64,000 nt of DNA, taken from RHKX01 sp963820055 (GTDB lineage Bacteria > Actinomycetota > Thermoleophilia > Solirubrobacterales > 70-9). Both the position numbers and the translations under genes were made by a program. The stretch is taken from NCBI GenBank assembly GCA_963820055.1, contig CAWFYJ010000006.1:62001-126000 (forward strand), in the 5' to 3' direction. This document shows positions 45,595 to 54,346 of the stretch, piece after piece (position 1 is the first letter of the stretch; every line of letters starts with the position of its first letter). Under the pieces are notes generated by a model. That model worked only from the letters and a program-made list of their open reading frames with translations, was not told where the DNA came from and searched no databases.

Positions 45595-45610
45595 CACTTC
45601 AATAAGTGTA
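45595..45610 (-). promoter_or_regulatory. cysM operator overlapping the -10, abutting the start codon
   Basis: The minus strand reads CACTTATTGAAGTG directly before ATG. It is a 14-bp palindrome, CACTT-N4-AAGTG, at 45595-45608. The -10-like TACACT (45605-45610) overlaps it, so the transcript would have a leader of only a few bases. No good -35 is seen at 16-18 bases. The same arrangement occurs at moeZ with compensating end bases (TACTT-N4-AAGTA). Confidence 0.55.
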
Positions 45611-45760
45611 GTGAAGTCCGTCCGCCGCGATGGACGGTCGGAGACCGCGGATTTCATCCTCCCGGATGGTCGGATTCCGGATAAGGTGGCGAGGCTTCAC
45701 CGGCAACGGGGCAGGTGCGGTGTTTTGTTCACAGGTTTGAGAGAGAAAGGGAGACCACCA

Positions 45761-46621
45761 GTGCAGAGAAAGACCAGGATTTGGTCGCTGCTCGTGCTCA
45801 CGATCGGCTTGATCGCAGCGTTCGCGGTCGCCGGCTGCGGCAGCAGCGACAGCAGTAGCAGTAGCGACAGCACCGCGGCCAGCGGCGACTCGGGGACGAT
45901 CGACGTCTCGAACGCCGATCTGATCAAGGAGGGCCAGCTGCTCGTCGGGACGGACGCGCCGTACCCGCCGTTCGAGATCGGCACGCCCGAGGGTGGTGAC
46001 TTCAGCGGGTTCGACAAGGACCTGATGGACGCGATCGCCGAGAAGCTCGGACTCACGCCGACCTACCAGAACAGCTCGTTCGACACGATCTTCCGAGACG
46101 TGGCAAGCGGCCAGTTCGACGTAGTGGCCGCGGCGGCGACGATCACGCCGGCCCGCTCCAAGGTCGTCGATTTCTCGCGTCCGTACTACGAGGCGCAGCA
46201 GGCACTCGTCGTGCCCGAGGGCTCCGACATCACCTCGACCGCCGACCTCGGCGGCAAGATCGTCGGCGCCCAGCAGGGCACCACCGGTCAAACCCTGGCC
46301 CAGGACGAGACCGACGCCAGCGAGGTTCGCGGCTTCGGGAAGGGCGCCGACGCTCTCGCGGCCGTCACCACCGAGCAGGTGGATGCGGCGATCGTCGACC
46401 AGCCGTTCGCGGCCGACGCAGTCGAGAAGCAGGGCGGCATCCAGATCGCTCAGGAGATCTCGACAGACGAGGTCTACGGCTTCCCGACCGCACCGGGCAA
46501 CCCGCTGCACGACGCGATCGACGAAGCGATCGGCCAGCTGATCGACGACGGCACGATGGACGAGCTGTACCAGCAGTACTTCTCGACCGACGCGCCCGAG
46601 TCGGTGACGAACCCCAAGTAG
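45761..46621 (+). CDS. amino-acid ABC transporter substrate-binding lipoprotein
   Basis: A 286-residue family 3 solute-binding protein. The signal ends with the lipobox VAGC, followed by a Ser/Asp linker (GSSDSSSSSDST). The binding domain has LVGTDAPYPPFEIG, GFDKDLMDAIAEKLG, FDTIFRDVASGQFDVVAAA and TITPARSKVVDFSRPYY. Members bind polar amino acids such as glutamine, glutamate, arginine or cystine. GTG 45761 has AAAGGGAG a few bases upstream. It heads the transporter operon with the permease and ATPase. Since cysM is divergent, a cystine or sulfur amino acid ligand is possible but not shown. Confidence 0.9.
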   Translation: MQRKTRIWSLLVLTIGLIAAFAVAGCGSSDSSSSSDSTAASGDSGTIDVSNADLIKEGQLLVGTDAPYPPFEIGTPEGGDFSGFDKDLMDAIAEKLGLTPTYQNSSFDTIFRDVASGQFDVVAAAATITPARSKVVDFSRPYYEAQQALVVPEGSDITSTADLGGKIVGAQQGTTGQTLAQDETDASEVRGFGKGADALAAVTTEQVDAAIVDQPFAADAVEKQGGIQIAQEISTDEVYGFPTAPGNPLHDAIDEAIGQLIDDGTMDELYQQYFSTDAPESVTNPK

Positions 46622-46673
46622 GAAAAGCGAGCCGCAGGGCCTGGAGCCAGCGCCTTGCGGCCACCACGAAGCG

Positions 46674-46703
46674 GAGAAGGAGCGCCCCCCGGCGCTCCTT
46701 CTC
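46674..46703 (+). terminator. intercistronic hairpin between binding protein and permease
   Basis: A perfect 12-bp stem, GAGAAGGAGCGC (46674-46685) with GCGCTCCTTCTC (46692-46703), extends outward through CCACCACGAA and TTCGTGGGTGG with one bulge to about 22 bp. It lies 53 bases after the binding-protein stop and 66 before the permease. Such hairpins partly terminate or protect the upstream mRNA so that more binding protein than permease is made. Confidence 0.7.
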
Positions 46704-46768
46704 GTTCGTGGGTGGATATAACCCTGAGCACACCGGGCGCAGGATCGAGAGAGTAGGAACGAGGACGC

Positions 46769-47518
46769 ATGGATTTCATCCGGCAGTACTACTTCGACTT
46801 CCACGTGATGGGCGACAACATCTCGCCGATCCTGGATGGGTTCTGGCTGACCCTCAAGCTGTCGATTCTCGGCGGCATCTTCTCGCTGATCTGGGGGCTG
46901 ATCTTGGCCGTGTTGCGACAGCTCCCCGGCAAACCGCTGGCGCCGATCAGATGGGTGACGATCGGCTACATCGACGTCTTCCGGGGCATCCCCCTGTTGA
47001 TCGTCCTGCTGCTCGTCTCCGGCGGCCTGAGTACCCTCGCGGCGCCGATCGGCGGCGACATCCTTCCCGACTTCATCGGCAAGCCGACCTGGTTCGGTGA
47101 GACGACTCCGTTCTGGTACGGCGTGATCTCGCTGACGATCACCTACGGTGCCTACATGGCCGAGGTCTACCGGGCCGGCATCGAATCGGTGCCGAGCGGC
47201 CAGATGGAGGCGGCCCGCTCGCTCGGGATGAGCCACGGACAGGCGATGCGGCGCGTGATCGTCCCCCAGGCCGTCCGCAAGGTCATCCCGCCGCTTCTCA
47301 ACGACTTCATCGCGCTGATGAAGGACACGTCGCTGGTCAGCATCCTCGGCGCCGCCGAGGTCGTCTACGTGGGTCGCCAGATCCAGTCGGACACCTTCAA
47401 CGGCTCCGGCCTGGTGATGGGGGCGATCCTCTTCCTGATCGTCACGATCCCCCTCGCCAGGCTGGTCGACTACATGATCGGCCGCCAACAGGCCCGCTAC
47501 CAGAGGGGGATTGCATGA
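46769..47518 (+). CDS. amino-acid ABC transporter permease (HisMQ/GlnP type)
   Basis: A 249-residue membrane protein with five to six helices. Family marks are LDGFWLTLKLSILGGIFSLIWGLIL (landmark GFWLTLKLS), YIDVFRGIPLLIVLLLV, LTITYGAYMAEVYRAGIESV, the EAA-type coupling loop EAARSLGMSHGQAMRRVIVPQA and KDTSLVSILGAAE. It forms the channel with a second copy of itself, since no other permease gene is present. Its stop overlaps the ATPase start (ATGA). Confidence 0.93.
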   Translation: MDFIRQYYFDFHVMGDNISPILDGFWLTLKLSILGGIFSLIWGLILAVLRQLPGKPLAPIRWVTIGYIDVFRGIPLLIVLLLVSGGLSTLAAPIGGDILPDFIGKPTWFGETTPFWYGVISLTITYGAYMAEVYRAGIESVPSGQMEAARSLGMSHGQAMRRVIVPQAVRKVIPPLLNDFIALMKDTSLVSILGAAEVVYVGRQIQSDTFNGSGLVMGAILFLIVTIPLARLVDYMIGRQQARYQRGIA

Positions 47519-48315
47519 GCTCCGAAGGCGGCGGCTCCGTCGTCCCGACGACAGGCGAGCTCACGACCTCGGCCGACGGCTCGATCCTCGGCCTCCACGA
47601 GATTCGCAAGAGCTTCGGCGATCTCGTCGTCCTCGACGGCGTCGAGATGACCGTCAACCGCGGCGAGGTCGTCTGCATCCTCGGCCCGAGCGGGTCGGGC
47701 AAGTCGACCCTCCTGCGCTGCGTGAACCTGCTCTCGCCCCCCGACAGCGGCCGGATCGTCCTCGAGGGCGAGGAGATCACCGGGAAGGGCACCGCCGGGC
47801 TCGACTTCGTCCGCCAGCGGGTCGGCATGGTCTTTCAGCAGTTCAACCTGTTCCCGCTGAAGACCGCGCTCGAGAACGTCACGCTCGCGCCGCAGACGGT
47901 CCTCGGACGATCCGAGAAGGACTGCCGGCAGCGCGGCGAGGAGCTGCTCACCCGCGTCGGGATGGCCGACAAGATGCACGAGTACCCCGATCGCCTCTCC
48001 GGCGGCCAGCAGCAGCGCGTCGCGATCGCCCGGGCCCTGGCGATGGACCCGCACGTGATGCTCTTCGACGAGGTGACCAGCGCGCTCGATCCCGAGCTCG
48101 TCAAGGAGGTCCTCGACGTCATGCGCGAGCTCGCCGACGAGGGGATGACGATGATGGTCGTCACCCACGAGATCGGCTTCGCGCGCGAGGCGGCCCATCG
48201 GGTCGTCTTCATGGACGGCGGCGTGATCGTCGAGGACGGCCCTCCCTCCCAGGTCCTCGACGCCCCGCAGGAGGAGCGCACGAAGTCGTTCCTCGGTCTC
48301 GTTCTCGAGCACTGA
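47515..48315 (+). CDS. amino-acid ABC transporter ATP-binding protein (GlnQ type)
   Basis: A 266-residue ATPase. Walker A GPSGSGKSTLLRC, Q-loop GMVFQQFNLFPLKTALENV, signature LSGGQQQRVAIARAL, Walker B VMLFDEVTSALDPELV and switch VVTHEIGFAREAA are intact. MVFQQFNLFP and SALDPE are typical for polar amino-acid importers. It has a 20-residue extension before the first strand. It ends the operon; a weak hairpin CGCCGA/TCGGCG follows at 48321-48340. Confidence 0.94.
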   Translation: MSSEGGGSVVPTTGELTTSADGSILGLHEIRKSFGDLVVLDGVEMTVNRGEVVCILGPSGSGKSTLLRCVNLLSPPDSGRIVLEGEEITGKGTAGLDFVRQRVGMVFQQFNLFPLKTALENVTLAPQTVLGRSEKDCRQRGEELLTRVGMADKMHEYPDRLSGGQQQRVAIARALAMDPHVMLFDEVTSALDPELVKEVLDVMRELADEGMTMMVVTHEIGFAREAAHRVVFMDGGVIVEDGPPSQVLDAPQEERTKSFLGLVLEH

Positions 48316-48370
48316 TCGGGCGCCGATAACCGTCTCGGCGTCCGGGCCGAGTCGCTACCCTTCCGCGTCC

Positions 48371-49477
48371 GTGTTCGCCTCTCCGACAAGCGGGGCAGGC
48401 CCGAGGCCCGGGACCCTCAGCCGTCTGGCGCTCCTCATCGCGCTGGTGGCCGCGGTCGCTGCTCTCGCCCTGCCCGACCATTCGAGCGCAGCCCAGGCCC
48501 CGAAGGGCTTCTTCGGCGTGCATCCGCTCGCGCTCGAGGCGGGCGACTATCCCCTGATGGCGGATGCCGACGTCGGGCTGATCCGCACCGGCTTCATCTT
48601 CGGCGCCGTGCGGCCGACCGAGGATCCGATCGAGAACACCGACTGGGGCCAGTACGACGCCGTGGTCGCTGGTGCGGCGGCCGCGAATATTCCGGTCCTG
48701 CCGGTCATGCTCGGCATCCCCGGCTGGCTCTCGAACAAGTCCGGCGCGACGCCGCTCGACTCGCCCGAGGCGACGACGGCCTGGACTGACTACCTGACCG
48801 CTGCGATCGCCCGCTACGGGCCCGAGGGCAGCTTCTGGGCCGAGAACCCCCTGCTCCCGAAGCATCCGATCGAGGACTGGCAGATCTGGAACGAGCCGAA
48901 CTCCTTCAACAACTGGGCGAAGCCGGACGCGACCGAATACGGGAAGCTCCTGACCCTGTCGGCGAAGACGATCCACGCCGCCGACCCGAACGCCCGGGTG
49001 ATCTCGGCCGGCGTGATCTCCCAGCCCGTCAATCGCAAGGCCGAAGACGGCGACGTCTTCCTGAAGAAGATGCTGAGGTCGAAGCAGGCCGCCAAGGCCG
49101 CCGACGCGATCGCGATCCACCCCTACACGAGCACCGTCGCCCAGGTCCGCAAGCAGATCGAGCTGACCCGCAAGGTGATGGACAGGGCGAAGCTGAAGAA
49201 GACCCCGATCTGGGTCACCGAGGTCGGCTGGGGCGAGGGCAAGGGCAGCTCGAACCCGCTGATCGTCCCCGCCGCCAAGCAGCGCCGGAACCTCCGCAAT
49301 GCCTTCCGGATGACGCTCGAGGAACGCCGCCCGCTCGGGATCGCGAAGGTCGTCTGGTACCAGTGGCGCGACGGCACCGACACCGTCTGCGGCTGGTGCA
49401 GCACCTCCGGCCTCCTCGAGGAGGACGGCACCGCGAAGCCGCTGCTCGACGAGTTCGGCGCGATCGCCCGCCGCTGA
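48371..49477 (+). CDS. secreted glycosidase-like (alpha/beta)8 barrel protein, EPS locus
   Basis: A 368-residue exported protein (signal LALLIALVAAVAALALPDHSSAA; GTG start). The barrel resembles GH39/GH5-like proteins: FFGVHPLALEAGD at strand 1, the acid/base Glu in WQIWNEPNSFNNW and the nucleophile Glu in IWVTEVGWGEG. VWYQWRDGTD and a C-G-W-C motif (CGWCSTSGLLEEDG) follow at the end. The protein encoded at 54343-55452 is a clear paralog with the same motifs. The two bracket the glycosyltransferase/ligase genes, so they probably trim or turn over the polysaccharide made here. Confidence 0.8.
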   Translation: MFASPTSGAGPRPGTLSRLALLIALVAAVAALALPDHSSAAQAPKGFFGVHPLALEAGDYPLMADADVGLIRTGFIFGAVRPTEDPIENTDWGQYDAVVAGAAAANIPVLPVMLGIPGWLSNKSGATPLDSPEATTAWTDYLTAAIARYGPEGSFWAENPLLPKHPIEDWQIWNEPNSFNNWAKPDATEYGKLLTLSAKTIHAADPNARVISAGVISQPVNRKAEDGDVFLKKMLRSKQAAKAADAIAIHPYTSTVAQVRKQIELTRKVMDRAKLKKTPIWVTEVGWGEGKGSSNPLIVPAAKQRRNLRNAFRMTLEERRPLGIAKVVWYQWRDGTDTVCGWCSTSGLLEEDGTAKPLLDEFGAIARR

Positions 49478-49493
49478 GCGCGCTGGCGAGCGC

Positions 49494-50459
49494 TCAGCCG
49501 GGGCCGGGCGCCGCCAGCTTGCGCCGCCGCTGCAGCCGCCGCTGCAGGTTCCGGAAGTAGGGAGATGCCCCACCCCGGGCGGCGACCGCAGCCGGATACG
49601 GCCGCGAGTTCGTTGCCGCACGCCAGCCGCGGATCCGCCCGCCGATGCCGCTGACGGTCCGGTCGATGGCTGCCTGACCACCGACGATCACCGCGTCACG
49701 CGCGACTATCGACGGCAGCCGCCGCGGCGAGACGACGCTCCACTTGCGGAGCACGTAGCCGCGCCCGAAGCCGGTCAGATAGTTCTTGGCCTTCGATCCC
49801 GAGCCGAGCGTCGCCGAGTGCTCGTGAGTGCCGAGCGCCTGCGGAGCGAGCCGGCAGACCGCGCCCGCCTCGAGCATCTTCAGGACCAGGTCGACGTCCT
49901 CCCAGTAGGCGAAGAGGCGCTCGTCGAACCCGCCGACGCCGAGGAATGCGTCGCGGTCGAAGGCGGCGGCCTTCGGCGAGGGACCGACCGGGTCGGCGGC
50001 TGAGCCGAGCACCGTCAGGGATTCGCCGTTCAGGTAGTCGTAAACGAGCAGCGTTCGATCCAGCTCCATCCCGGCGCTGTCGATCAGCTCTGGGTGGCGC
50101 CAGTCGCGAAGGACGCCGGAGGTCATGACGATGCCGGCCGCGGCGTCGAGCGGCTCGATCAGGCGCTTGACGAAATCCGGATCGCAGACGCAGTCGTCGT
50201 TGAGGAGGACGAGGGTGCCGGTCGACGCACGGCGGGCGCCGATGTTCATCGGCGCCGAGAACCCGGCGTTGCGGTCGAGCGCGACCACGTCGGCGAAGTC
50301 GTAGGCGGCGCAAGCTGCGGTTACGGCGCGGCCCGGCGAGTCGTTGTCGATCACGATCGTCTCGTGCTCGACCGTCTGCGCGGCGAGCGACTCGAGAAGG
50401 CGCTCGAGGCGGCCGCCCGGCGGCGACTGCGATGGGACGATCACCGTTGCGGCGGTCAA
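49494..50459 (-). CDS. family 2 glycosyltransferase
   Basis: A 321-residue GT-A inverting glycosyltransferase. The N-terminal VIVPSQSPPGGRLERLLESL and ETIVIDNDSPG bind the nucleotide sugar. The metal-binding LLNDDCVCDPDFV is the D-x-D equivalent. The acceptor-side FDERLFAYWEDVDLVLKMLEAG follows and places it among rhamnosyltransferase-like members. No membrane span is evident apart from weakly hydrophobic helices near the C-terminus. The start is TTG 50459, 11 bases after the sugar transferase stop, in the same operon. Confidence 0.9.
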   Translation of the reverse strand: MTAATVIVPSQSPPGGRLERLLESLAAQTVEHETIVIDNDSPGRAVTAACAAYDFADVVALDRNAGFSAPMNIGARRASTGTLVLLNDDCVCDPDFVKRLIEPLDAAAGIVMTSGVLRDWRHPELIDSAGMELDRTLLVYDYLNGESLTVLGSAADPVGPSPKAAAFDRDAFLGVGGFDERLFAYWEDVDLVLKMLEAGAVCRLAPQALGTHEHSATLGSGSKAKNYLTGFGRGYVLRKWSVVSPRRLPSIVARDAVIVGGQAAIDRTVSGIGGRIRGWRAATNSRPYPAAVAARGGASPYFRNLQRRLQRRRKLAAPGPG

Positions 50460-50470
50460 CGGAGCGGCGC

Positions 50471-51925
50471 TCAGAAGGCGCCGGTGCCTCGCACGACGGC
50501 GGGCAGCGTGTGGATCAGGATCCGCAGATCCTGGCCCAGCGACGGGTTCTCGATGTACTGGATCTCGACCGCGAGCCGCTCCGAGAAGGTCAGCTCACCG
50601 CGCCCGAACACCTGCATCGGGCCGGTGACGCCGGGCTTGACGCTGAGCCGGATCCGCTCCGCGTCGGTGTAGCGCTCGACGAGCTCGACCTGCTCGGGCC
50701 GCGGCCCGACGATGCTCATCTCGCCGACGATCACGTTGATCAGCTGCGGGACCTCGTCGATGCTCAGCCGGCGCAGGAAGGCGCCGACCCTCGTCACCCG
50801 CGGGTCGTCGCGGAGTTTGAACACCGGTTCGTCGAGCTCGTCGATGTCGACGAGCTTGTCGAGCTTCGCCTCGGCGTCTACGGCCATCGTGCGCAGCTTG
50901 TACATGCGGAACGGACGGCCGTCGAGGCCGGCCCGAATCTGCGAGAACAGGACCGGGCCGGGGCTGTCGAGCTTGATCGCGATCGCGACGATCACCGCGA
51001 ACGGGGCGAAGAGGATGAGACCAACCGTTGCAGCGGCGACGTCGAACAGCCGCCGGATCAGCAGCGTCGAGCGGGACGGATCCCAGGTGTTGTACTCGAG
51101 GATCGGCAGGTCGGCCAGCTGCACGAACCGCTCCGACGGCAGCGCCTTGCCGCGCAACGGCGAGACCACGCTGATCTTCACCTGGCGGGTGTGGCAGAGG
51201 TCCTTCAGGTAGCCGATCAGGTCGGCCTCGACCCCGGTGGCGGCGACGACGATGCGGTCGACCCGATCGGTCAGGGCCCGCAGCTCGTCCTCACGATGCC
51301 GGCCACTGCCGAGCTCGCCGATCTCGCGAACATCCGCCAGCTCGAGGTGCATCTCCTTGAAGAGCTGGAACTTGCGTTGCAGCGAAGCCAGTACCGGTCC
51401 GTCGCCGACTAGCCCGACGAGCTCCGGCGGGGTCCGCTTCCACCATAGCCATCGGGTCAGCGAGCGGAAGCCGATCGCGGCGATCGCGGCCGCGAAGAAG
51501 AGGCCGATGCCGGTGCCCCAGTCGACGAGCCCCACCGGGGTCAGGGACAGCAGCATGACCACGAGGGTCGTCGTCAGCGCGACCCAGGCGAGGATTGACG
51601 GGACCTCGTCGGCGGTCAGGTGGCGCAGCGCCCGGTGATCGCGATCGTAGAGCCCGAAGAGCTTCGCGACCAGGAGCCAGAGTGGCAGAAACAGGAAGGC
51701 CCAGAAGGTGCCGGTCTCGGGGACGGTCACGATCAGGGTGGCGACGCCGGCGGCGCAGAGATCCGCGAGAGCCAGGAAGCGGCGGCGCTTGGCGTCGCGC
51801 CACCAGCGGCCGCGGCGGATCGCCACGGCGCCCCGGCCGGAGGCGACCAGCGGAGTTACGTTTACGGCGTCGCGTGGCTCAGCCGAGCCTTCCGCAACGG
51901 CCTCATGACCAGCAAGCTTCGGCAC
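50471..51925 (-). CDS. polyprenyl-phosphate sugar-1-phosphate transferase (WbaP/WcaJ type)
   Basis: A 484-residue membrane enzyme that starts a polysaccharide repeat unit by moving a sugar-1-phosphate onto the lipid carrier. The N-terminal half has four membrane helices and a CoA-binding-like domain. A further helix (LLIRRLFDVAAATVGLILFAPFAVIVAIAI region) precedes the catalytic domain with FSQIRAGLDGRPFRMYKLRTM, RLSIDEVPQLINVIVGEMSIVGPRPE (landmarks LSIDEVPQL and MSIVGPRPE) and SVKPGVTGPMQVFGRG. GTG 51925 is used. First biosynthetic gene of the locus. Confidence 0.93.
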   Translation of the reverse strand: MPKLAGHEAVAEGSAEPRDAVNVTPLVASGRGAVAIRRGRWWRDAKRRRFLALADLCAAGVATLIVTVPETGTFWAFLFLPLWLLVAKLFGLYDRDHRALRHLTADEVPSILAWVALTTTLVVMLLSLTPVGLVDWGTGIGLFFAAAIAAIGFRSLTRWLWWKRTPPELVGLVGDGPVLASLQRKFQLFKEMHLELADVREIGELGSGRHREDELRALTDRVDRIVVAATGVEADLIGYLKDLCHTRQVKISVVSPLRGKALPSERFVQLADLPILEYNTWDPSRSTLLIRRLFDVAAATVGLILFAPFAVIVAIAIKLDSPGPVLFSQIRAGLDGRPFRMYKLRTMAVDAEAKLDKLVDIDELDEPVFKLRDDPRVTRVGAFLRRLSIDEVPQLINVIVGEMSIVGPRPEQVELVERYTDAERIRLSVKPGVTGPMQVFGRGELTFSERLAVEIQYIENPSLGQDLRILIHTLPAVVRGTGAF

Positions 51926-52008
51926 CTAGGCCTCCACCTCAGTCGAAACCACGCCTGATTGCAGCAACACTTCCATCCCATGGAGAGGATAGACCCGCGA
52001 AGCGGATG

Positions 52009-53958
52009 TCACGACCCGGAACCGACGCCGCGATCGGGCTCGATCGCGGCGCGCGCGAGCACGAGCGGGGCGAGGGAGACGGCCCGGAACGCGTAGACCG
52101 CGCCCGACTTCTCATCGCCGAGACCGCCGGCGACGACCGAGGCCAGGTACCAGGGCCTGAAATCGGCCGGCGTCAGGTCGATCGCCCGGCGCGCCGCACC
52201 GCCCGCCGCGTCGAGGTTGCCCGCGGCCTGTTCGATCGTCGCAAGCCGCAGCCAGGGCTCGGCCGACCACGGCTCGATCGCCGCCGCCGAGCGTGCCGCA
52301 GCTGCGGCCCCGCCGAGGTCGCCGGCCGCGAGCGAATCCGCGCTCGCGTCGAGCCGGTCGGTGGCCGCGGCGAGAACGCCCCCCGCCCAGATCGCCGGCA
52401 CCGCAAAAGCCACGGCGAGCAGCGCGAACGCCGGCGCCGGGACCGTCACCCGCCGGGCGACGTGCGTCCCGGCCGGTTCGACCGCGACATCCGGCTCCAG
52501 CGCCCGGTTGGTCACTACAGCGGAGGCGACCAGGACCGGCAGGGCCACCGCCGGCACATCCCACGTCCAGTCGATGAGGATTCCGACGAGGCCGGTGGCG
52601 ACGAGTCCCAGTGCCGCTCCGGCCGCCGCTCCGCCCTCGTCGCGGCGGCGCGCGGTCGCGATCCCGGCGACCGCGACCGCTGTGAAGAAGGCGACGAACG
52701 CGGCAAGGCCGAGCAGGCCGAGCTCGGCGAGCACCTCGAGCGGCTGCGAATGCGCGTTCTGGACCGGGGTCTCGAGGGTCCCATGCTGGTTCCAGTAGAG
52801 GGCGAAGCTTCCGGATCCGATGCCCCGCAGCGGCTCGTCGGCGAACGCATCGAGCGCCGTGCCCCAGAACTGGGCACGCCCCGACCCTGAAACCGACAAC
52901 TGGGCACCCCCGGCGGTCGCTTCCTTCCCGGACGTGGCGGCGAAGTCCCCGGCGATCTCACCCGGGCCGACGAGCACGATCGCCGCCACGACGACGACCA
53001 GGGCGGCGATCAGCACGTGACGCATCCGCAGCGCCCCGGTGCGGATCGCGCTGCCGCGATCGACGAACGCCGGCCCGGCAAGGGCGGCGAGGGCGATGCC
53101 GGCGACGACGGCCGCCGTAACGACGTACTCGGCCCTGCCCGGCGTCGTCAGCGGTGCGTCGAGGATGCCGTTGCCGAGCGTCGCCGCGGCGACCGCCGGA
53201 ACCGATGCGAGCAGGCCGACGACCAGCGCGGCCAGGGCGCGGGCGCGGGACCCGGACGCTGCGATCACCACAGCGGCGCCGAGGACGGCGGCGATCAGGG
53301 CCCCGCGGGAGGACGTCATATAGGCGGCGAGCACGACGGGCGGCACCGCGGCGAGCGCCACGGCGGCGGCCGTACGCCCGCGCGCCGTCGAGGCGAGCCA
53401 GACGAGCAGCGGCACCGCCATCGCCGCGAACGCCCCGAGGGCGTTCCAGTATCCGATCGGGTAGCTGAGGCGCCCCGCGGAGGCCGGAATCGACGCCACG
53501 AGCGTCTCGTCTCCGCCGCCGACCCCGAGTAGGCGGGAGCCGAGGGCGACGACGCTGACGATCGCGAGCCCGGCGGCGATCCCGGCGAGCGCCGAGCGGC
53601 CGCTGCCGGGTCGCAGCAGCAGGCCGGCGAGCACGAACGCCCCGAGGTAGGCGCCGTAGCGAACGACGTCCTCGAACCCGGCTGCGCGATCGATCGACCA
53701 GCCGAGCGAGAACGCGCCGAGAATGGCGAGGACGGCGAGCGATGCCGCCGCGACGGCATGGCTGCGGCTGAACGAGCGCGTCTCCCCGGGCCCGAGCGCG
53801 GCAACGAGGATGGCGATCCAGACGGCGACGGTGCCGATCCCGAGCGCGACGCCGCCGTAGCCGCCGCTGTCCAGCGCGATGGCGACGATGGCCGCGGCCG
53901 CGCCGATTGCCGGAGCCTGCCCCGCGATCCTTCCGGCGATCCCTGCTGAGGCTTTCAC
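52009..53958 (-). CDS. O-antigen ligase / polymerase family membrane protein with helical-repeat tail
   Basis: A 649-residue polytopic protein with about 12 membrane helices. The Wzy_C/ligase signature lies in the periplasmic loop and following helix: FADEPLRGIGSGSFALYW and the H-x-Q-P-L-E-x-L-A-E-L-G-L-L-G block (AHSQPLEVLAELGLLGL). After the last helix about 90 residues form TPR-like repeats (PWSAEPWLRLATIEQAAGNL, ARRAIDLTPADFRPWYL). Members join or polymerise lipid-linked glycans outside the membrane. GTG 53958 starts the membrane domain; a longer open frame upstream is antisense to the glycosidase gene and rejected. Confidence 0.87.
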   Translation of the reverse strand: MKASAGIAGRIAGQAPAIGAAAAIVAIALDSGGYGGVALGIGTVAVWIAILVAALGPGETRSFSRSHAVAAASLAVLAILGAFSLGWSIDRAAGFEDVVRYGAYLGAFVLAGLLLRPGSGRSALAGIAAGLAIVSVVALGSRLLGVGGGDETLVASIPASAGRLSYPIGYWNALGAFAAMAVPLLVWLASTARGRTAAAVALAAVPPVVLAAYMTSSRGALIAAVLGAAVVIAASGSRARALAALVVGLLASVPAVAAATLGNGILDAPLTTPGRAEYVVTAAVVAGIALAALAGPAFVDRGSAIRTGALRMRHVLIAALVVVVAAIVLVGPGEIAGDFAATSGKEATAGGAQLSVSGSGRAQFWGTALDAFADEPLRGIGSGSFALYWNQHGTLETPVQNAHSQPLEVLAELGLLGLAAFVAFFTAVAVAGIATARRRDEGGAAAGAALGLVATGLVGILIDWTWDVPAVALPVLVASAVVTNRALEPDVAVEPAGTHVARRVTVPAPAFALLAVAFAVPAIWAGGVLAAATDRLDASADSLAAGDLGGAAAAARSAAAIEPWSAEPWLRLATIEQAAGNLDAAGGAARRAIDLTPADFRPWYLASVVAGGLGDEKSGAVYAFRAVSLAPLVLARAAIEPDRGVGSGS

Positions 53959-53973
53959 TATCTTCTGACGTCG

Positions 53974-54346
53974 ATGATTCGCCCGACCCGATGGAAGGCC
54001 GGACTGGCGCTCGCGATCGTAGCGGCGCTCGCCGCGGTCCCCGCCGCTCCCGCACTCGCCGCCCCGCCGGCCGGGGACGAATACGTGCTCGAGATCCCCG
54101 GCGTCCGCGACAACGCCAGCGGGCCGGTCGCCGCGCCCCGCGTCCGATTCGAACGCCGGCGGGAACGTCCAGCGCGGCGTCGTCGGCGAGACCGACTCCC
54201 CATCGAGCCCGCTCACCTCGCTCGGCGACGCGCTCGGCTCGATCCCGGCCTCGGTTCTCGCCGGCTTGATCGTCCTGATCGGGCTCGCCATCGCGATGCC
54301 CATTCTCAACACCCGCCGCGGGCCCGCGCCGCACGGATCGCGTTGA
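53974..54346 (+). pseudogene. small exported single-pass membrane protein, one frameshift
   Basis: From ATG 53974 there is a signal peptide (LALAIVAALAAVPAAPALAA) and a short extracellular segment (DEYVLEIPGVRDNASGPVAAP). At the CCCC run 54136-54139 one extra base shifts the frame. The other frame continues with SDSNAGGNVQRGVVGETDSP, a membrane helix (SVLAGLIVLIGLAIAMPIL) and a basic end at TGA 54344-54346, about 123 residues in total. The restored stop overlaps the TTG start of the glycosidase gene (TTGA), supporting the repair. Role unknown; its position suggests an accessory of the polysaccharide locus. Divergent from the ligase by 15 bases. Confidence 0.65.
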
